NCBI GenBank assembly: GCA_003221375.1
Contig: QHRI01000014.1
Location: 1 to 7,331 of the forward strand
From: Verrucomicrobiota bacterium
Lineage (GTDB): Bacteria; Verrucomicrobiota; Verrucomicrobiia; Chthoniobacterales; UBA10450
Direction of reading: 5' to 3'
DNA: 7,331 nt
Shown here one piece after another: positions 6,042 to 7,331 of this stretch. The stretch's first letter is position 1, and every line of letters starts with the position of its first letter. A program made the position numbers and the translations under genes. The notes beneath the pieces were generated by a model. That model was not told where the DNA came from. It did no database searches and was given only the letters and a program-made list of their open reading frames with translations.

Positions 6042-6104
6042 TCATCCGATTATGATTACGAGGATGAGCACGAGCAGGGAGACCACAACACATCTACGCA
6101 TCAT
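6042..6104 (-). CDS. Possible 20-residue membrane peptide (unrecognised)
   Basis: A minimal reading frame encodes MMRRC followed by about 15 almost purely hydrophobic residues (Val, Leu, Ile, one Ser) and a final Gly before TGA. The positive start plus hydrophobic stretch would suit a single membrane-spanning peptide. I do not recognise a family. An AAGGA lies about 15 bases before the first ATG, further than an ideal Shine-Dalgarno. The frame lies between the divergent transporter and metH and is read in the transporter's direction. A chance origin is quite possible at this length; the unusually clean hydrophobic composition is the only argument for it. Confidence 0.2.
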   Translation of the reverse strand: MMRRCVVVSLLVLILVIIIG

Positions 6105-6162
6105 GATACGTCAATTTGTTCCTTGATTCGCCGGCGAAACGTTCTTTAGTTCCCGGACAATC

Positions 6163-7263
6163 ATGACAACAAACGGACTGCATCCTTTGGAAGCCCTCCT
6201 GCGGGAACGCATCGTCTTTCTCGATGGCGCCATGGGCACAATGATCCAGCAGTATAAGCTGTCCGAGACGGAGTATCGAGGAAAGCGGTTTCGCGAGTGG
6301 AAGGGCAAAGACCTTAAGGGCAGCTTGGAATTACTCAATCTAACGCTACCGCATGTCGTCGAGGAAATTCACACGGCTTATCTCGATGCTGGCGCTGACG
6401 TCATCGAAACCAACACGTTCAGCGGAACGACCATAGGCCTGCACGATTTTTTGTTTCAGGGCGAGCCTACACGCGGTCGCAAAGATCAGGAATTCTTTCA
6501 GCGCGTAGTGGACGATGTCGATCTTCGCGCGCTGGTCCATGAGCTTAATTTGGAGGCGGCCAGGATCGCGCGACGCGCTGCAGATCGCGTCGCGAATGAA
6601 ACCGGCCAGCAACGATTTGTTGGCGGATCTATGGGACCCCTGCCCGTAGCAGGTTCGATTTCACCTGACGTAAACGATCCCGCATTTCGCGCCGTTTCGT
6701 TCGATCAACTTCGCCAAACTTACTTCGATGAAGCGAAAGCGCTGCTCGAGGGCGGTGTCGATCTGCTTATTGTCGAAACGATTTTCGACACGCTCAACGG
6801 AAAAGCAGCATTGTTCGCAATCACCGACGCATTTGAAGAAACCGGGCGCAAGGTACCGTTAATGATCTCAGGCACTGTGATCGACAAATCCGGGCGCAAC
6901 CTGAGCGGCCAAACCGTTGAAGCGTCACTCATCTCCGTCGCGCACGCTCAACCGCTCATCCTCGGTTTGAACTGCTCGCTGGGTCCTGATGAAATGGAGC
7001 AGTTCGTGGAAGAGCTGGCGCGTACTTCACCATACTACATGAGTGCATATCCAAACGCGGGTCTGCCGGATCCGCTCTCGCCCACCGGTTTTCCGGAAAC
7101 AGCCGAAACTTTCGCACCCAAGGTCGCGAAATGGGCAGAGAATGGCTGGCTCAACGTGGTGGGTGGTTGCTGCGGCACAACGCCGGATCACATTCGAGCG
7201 CTGGCAAAACTAACGCAGAAATTCTCACCGCGTGCTGTGGAAAGAAACGCCCGCTTCACATGA
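6163..7263 (+). CDS. metH: Methionine synthase, homocysteine S-methyltransferase domain as a separate polypeptide (MetH N-terminal part)
   Basis: This 366-residue protein corresponds to the first module of cobalamin-dependent methionine synthase, a zinc-dependent TIM barrel that activates homocysteine. Visible hallmarks are FLDGAMGTMIQQYKLSE (19-35), GADVIETNTFSGTTIG (77-92), GGSMGPLP (154-161), the ligand C271 in GLNCSLGPDEM and the paired ligands C336 and C337 in GGCCGTTPDHI. About 25 residues (roughly 97-121, GEPTRGRKDQEFFQRVVDD) are extra relative to E. coli MetH, between the FSGTT strand and the ELNLEAARIARR helix. The ATG is chosen because the family start LEALLRERIVFLDGAMGT follows at once. 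The reading frame stops in the linker after the barrel, and the next frame begins with folate-domain sequence in an ATGA overlap. The product could act with that partner as a split MetH; a lone BHMT-type enzyme is less likely given the neighbour. Single-base error is an alternative cause of the break. Confidence 0.9.
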   Translation: MTTNGLHPLEALLRERIVFLDGAMGTMIQQYKLSETEYRGKRFREWKGKDLKGSLELLNLTLPHVVEEIHTAYLDAGADVIETNTFSGTTIGLHDFLFQGEPTRGRKDQEFFQRVVDDVDLRALVHELNLEAARIARRAADRVANETGQQRFVGGSMGPLPVAGSISPDVNDPAFRAVSFDQLRQTYFDEAKALLEGGVDLLIVETIFDTLNGKAALFAITDAFEETGRKVPLMISGTVIDKSGRNLSGQTVEASLISVAHAQPLILGLNCSLGPDEMEQFVEELARTSPYYMSAYPNAGLPDPLSPTGFPETAETFAPKVAKWAENGWLNVVGGCCGTTPDHIRALAKLTQKFSPRAVERNARFT

Positions 7264-7331
7264 CTCTGAGACTGTCCGGACTCGAACCGTTGAACGTTAC
7301 GCCGGAGTTCGGCTTCGTTGTCATCGGTGAG
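7260..7331 (+). CDS. metH: Methionine synthase, folate-binding part onward (start only; runs off right edge)
   Basis: The 24 visible residues, MTLRLSGLEPLNVTPEFGFV and onward to VIGE, match the opening of the pterin (methyltetrahydrofolate) module of MetH, where RLSGLEP precedes the strand leading into the conserved GERTNxxGS motif. That motif begins at the window edge. The ATG shares its last two bases with the upstream stop (ATGA), which suggests translational coupling; the nearest purine-rich site, GGAAAG, is about 15 bases away. The cobalamin and activation modules would be expected downstream but cannot be seen. Because the same frame is open for several codons before the ATG, a one-base sequence error that splits a normally fused gene cannot be excluded. 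Confidence 0.8.
   Translation, partial: MTLRLSGLEPLNVTPEFGFVVIGE

Larger units (their letters stand above)
5872..6162. other. Divergent intergenic region between transporter and metH
   Basis: This stretch separates two divergent genes and should hold both promoters. It contains a tiny hydrophobic reading frame on the minus strand and a TAGAAT box for the transporter. For metH I see only a weak TTGATT (6123-6128) plus TTTAGT (6145-6150) pair with 16-base spacing, and a GGA five bases before the ATG as a minimal ribosome site. I see no S-box, SAM-II or cobalamin riboswitch consensus, though a covariance search would be needed to exclude one. Confidence 0.4.

Noticed and set aside
5872..6093. 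N-terminal extension of the transporter from an ATG at 6093 (74 extra residues)
   Set aside because: The added part is rich in Arg, Ser and Asn, has no membrane character and no family resemblance; the family start and a TAGAAT box favour the ATG at 5871.
5872..6162. A riboswitch (SAM or cobalamin) before metH
   Set aside because: I see no recognisable B12-box or S-box core by eye; a covariance-model search would settle it.
1..7331. A hidden defence, mobile or CRISPR system
   Set aside because: All long reading frames belong to standard housekeeping, envelope or metabolic families, and no repeated spacers, transposase motifs or integrase motifs are present.

Overview
The window looks like a piece of a bacterial chromosome of moderate GC content, and every gene in it is a normal bacterial housekeeping, envelope or metabolic gene. 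The protein sequences suggest a soil-type Verrucomicrobiota (Spartobacteria/Chthoniobacterales-like) genome. That placement is an inference from general family resemblance and is not proven here. I see no insertion sequence, prophage, CRISPR array, tRNA or rRNA.

Layout. (1) Positions 1-2371, minus strand: a translation/secretion operon read in the order ffh, rpsP, khpA, trmD (trmD runs off the left edge). It encodes the SRP GTPase, ribosomal protein S16, a small KH-domain RNA-binding protein and the tRNA m1G37 methyltransferase. The order matches the widely conserved ffh-rpsP-khpA-rimM-trmD cluster, except that rimM is not between khpA and trmD. (2) Positions 2483-4642: two divergent cell-envelope genes separated by about 150 bp, a predicted lipoprotein polysaccharide deacetylase (minus) and a predicted lipoprotein N-acetylmuramoyl-L-alanine amidase (plus). 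Both act on envelope glycans, so a shared control region is plausible. (3) Positions 4639-5871, minus: a 12-helix major facilitator transporter that carries the signature of the JEN/SHS monocarboxylate (lactate/pyruvate type) group. Its stop codon overlaps the amidase stop codon tail to tail. (4) Positions 5872-6162: a divergent intergenic region holding one very short hydrophobic reading frame and weak promoter-like sequences. (5) Positions 6163-7331, plus: methionine synthase (MetH) in two reading frames. The first is the complete homocysteine-binding domain; the second opens with the first residues of the folate-binding domain and runs off the right edge. The two overlap by ATGA.

The points most worth following are the MetH break exactly at a domain border, a Gly/Ser-rich insertion in the Ffh GTPase domain over a partly palindromic DNA stretch, and the JEN signature in the transporter. 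I found no convincing novel multi-gene system; most of the window is conventional.
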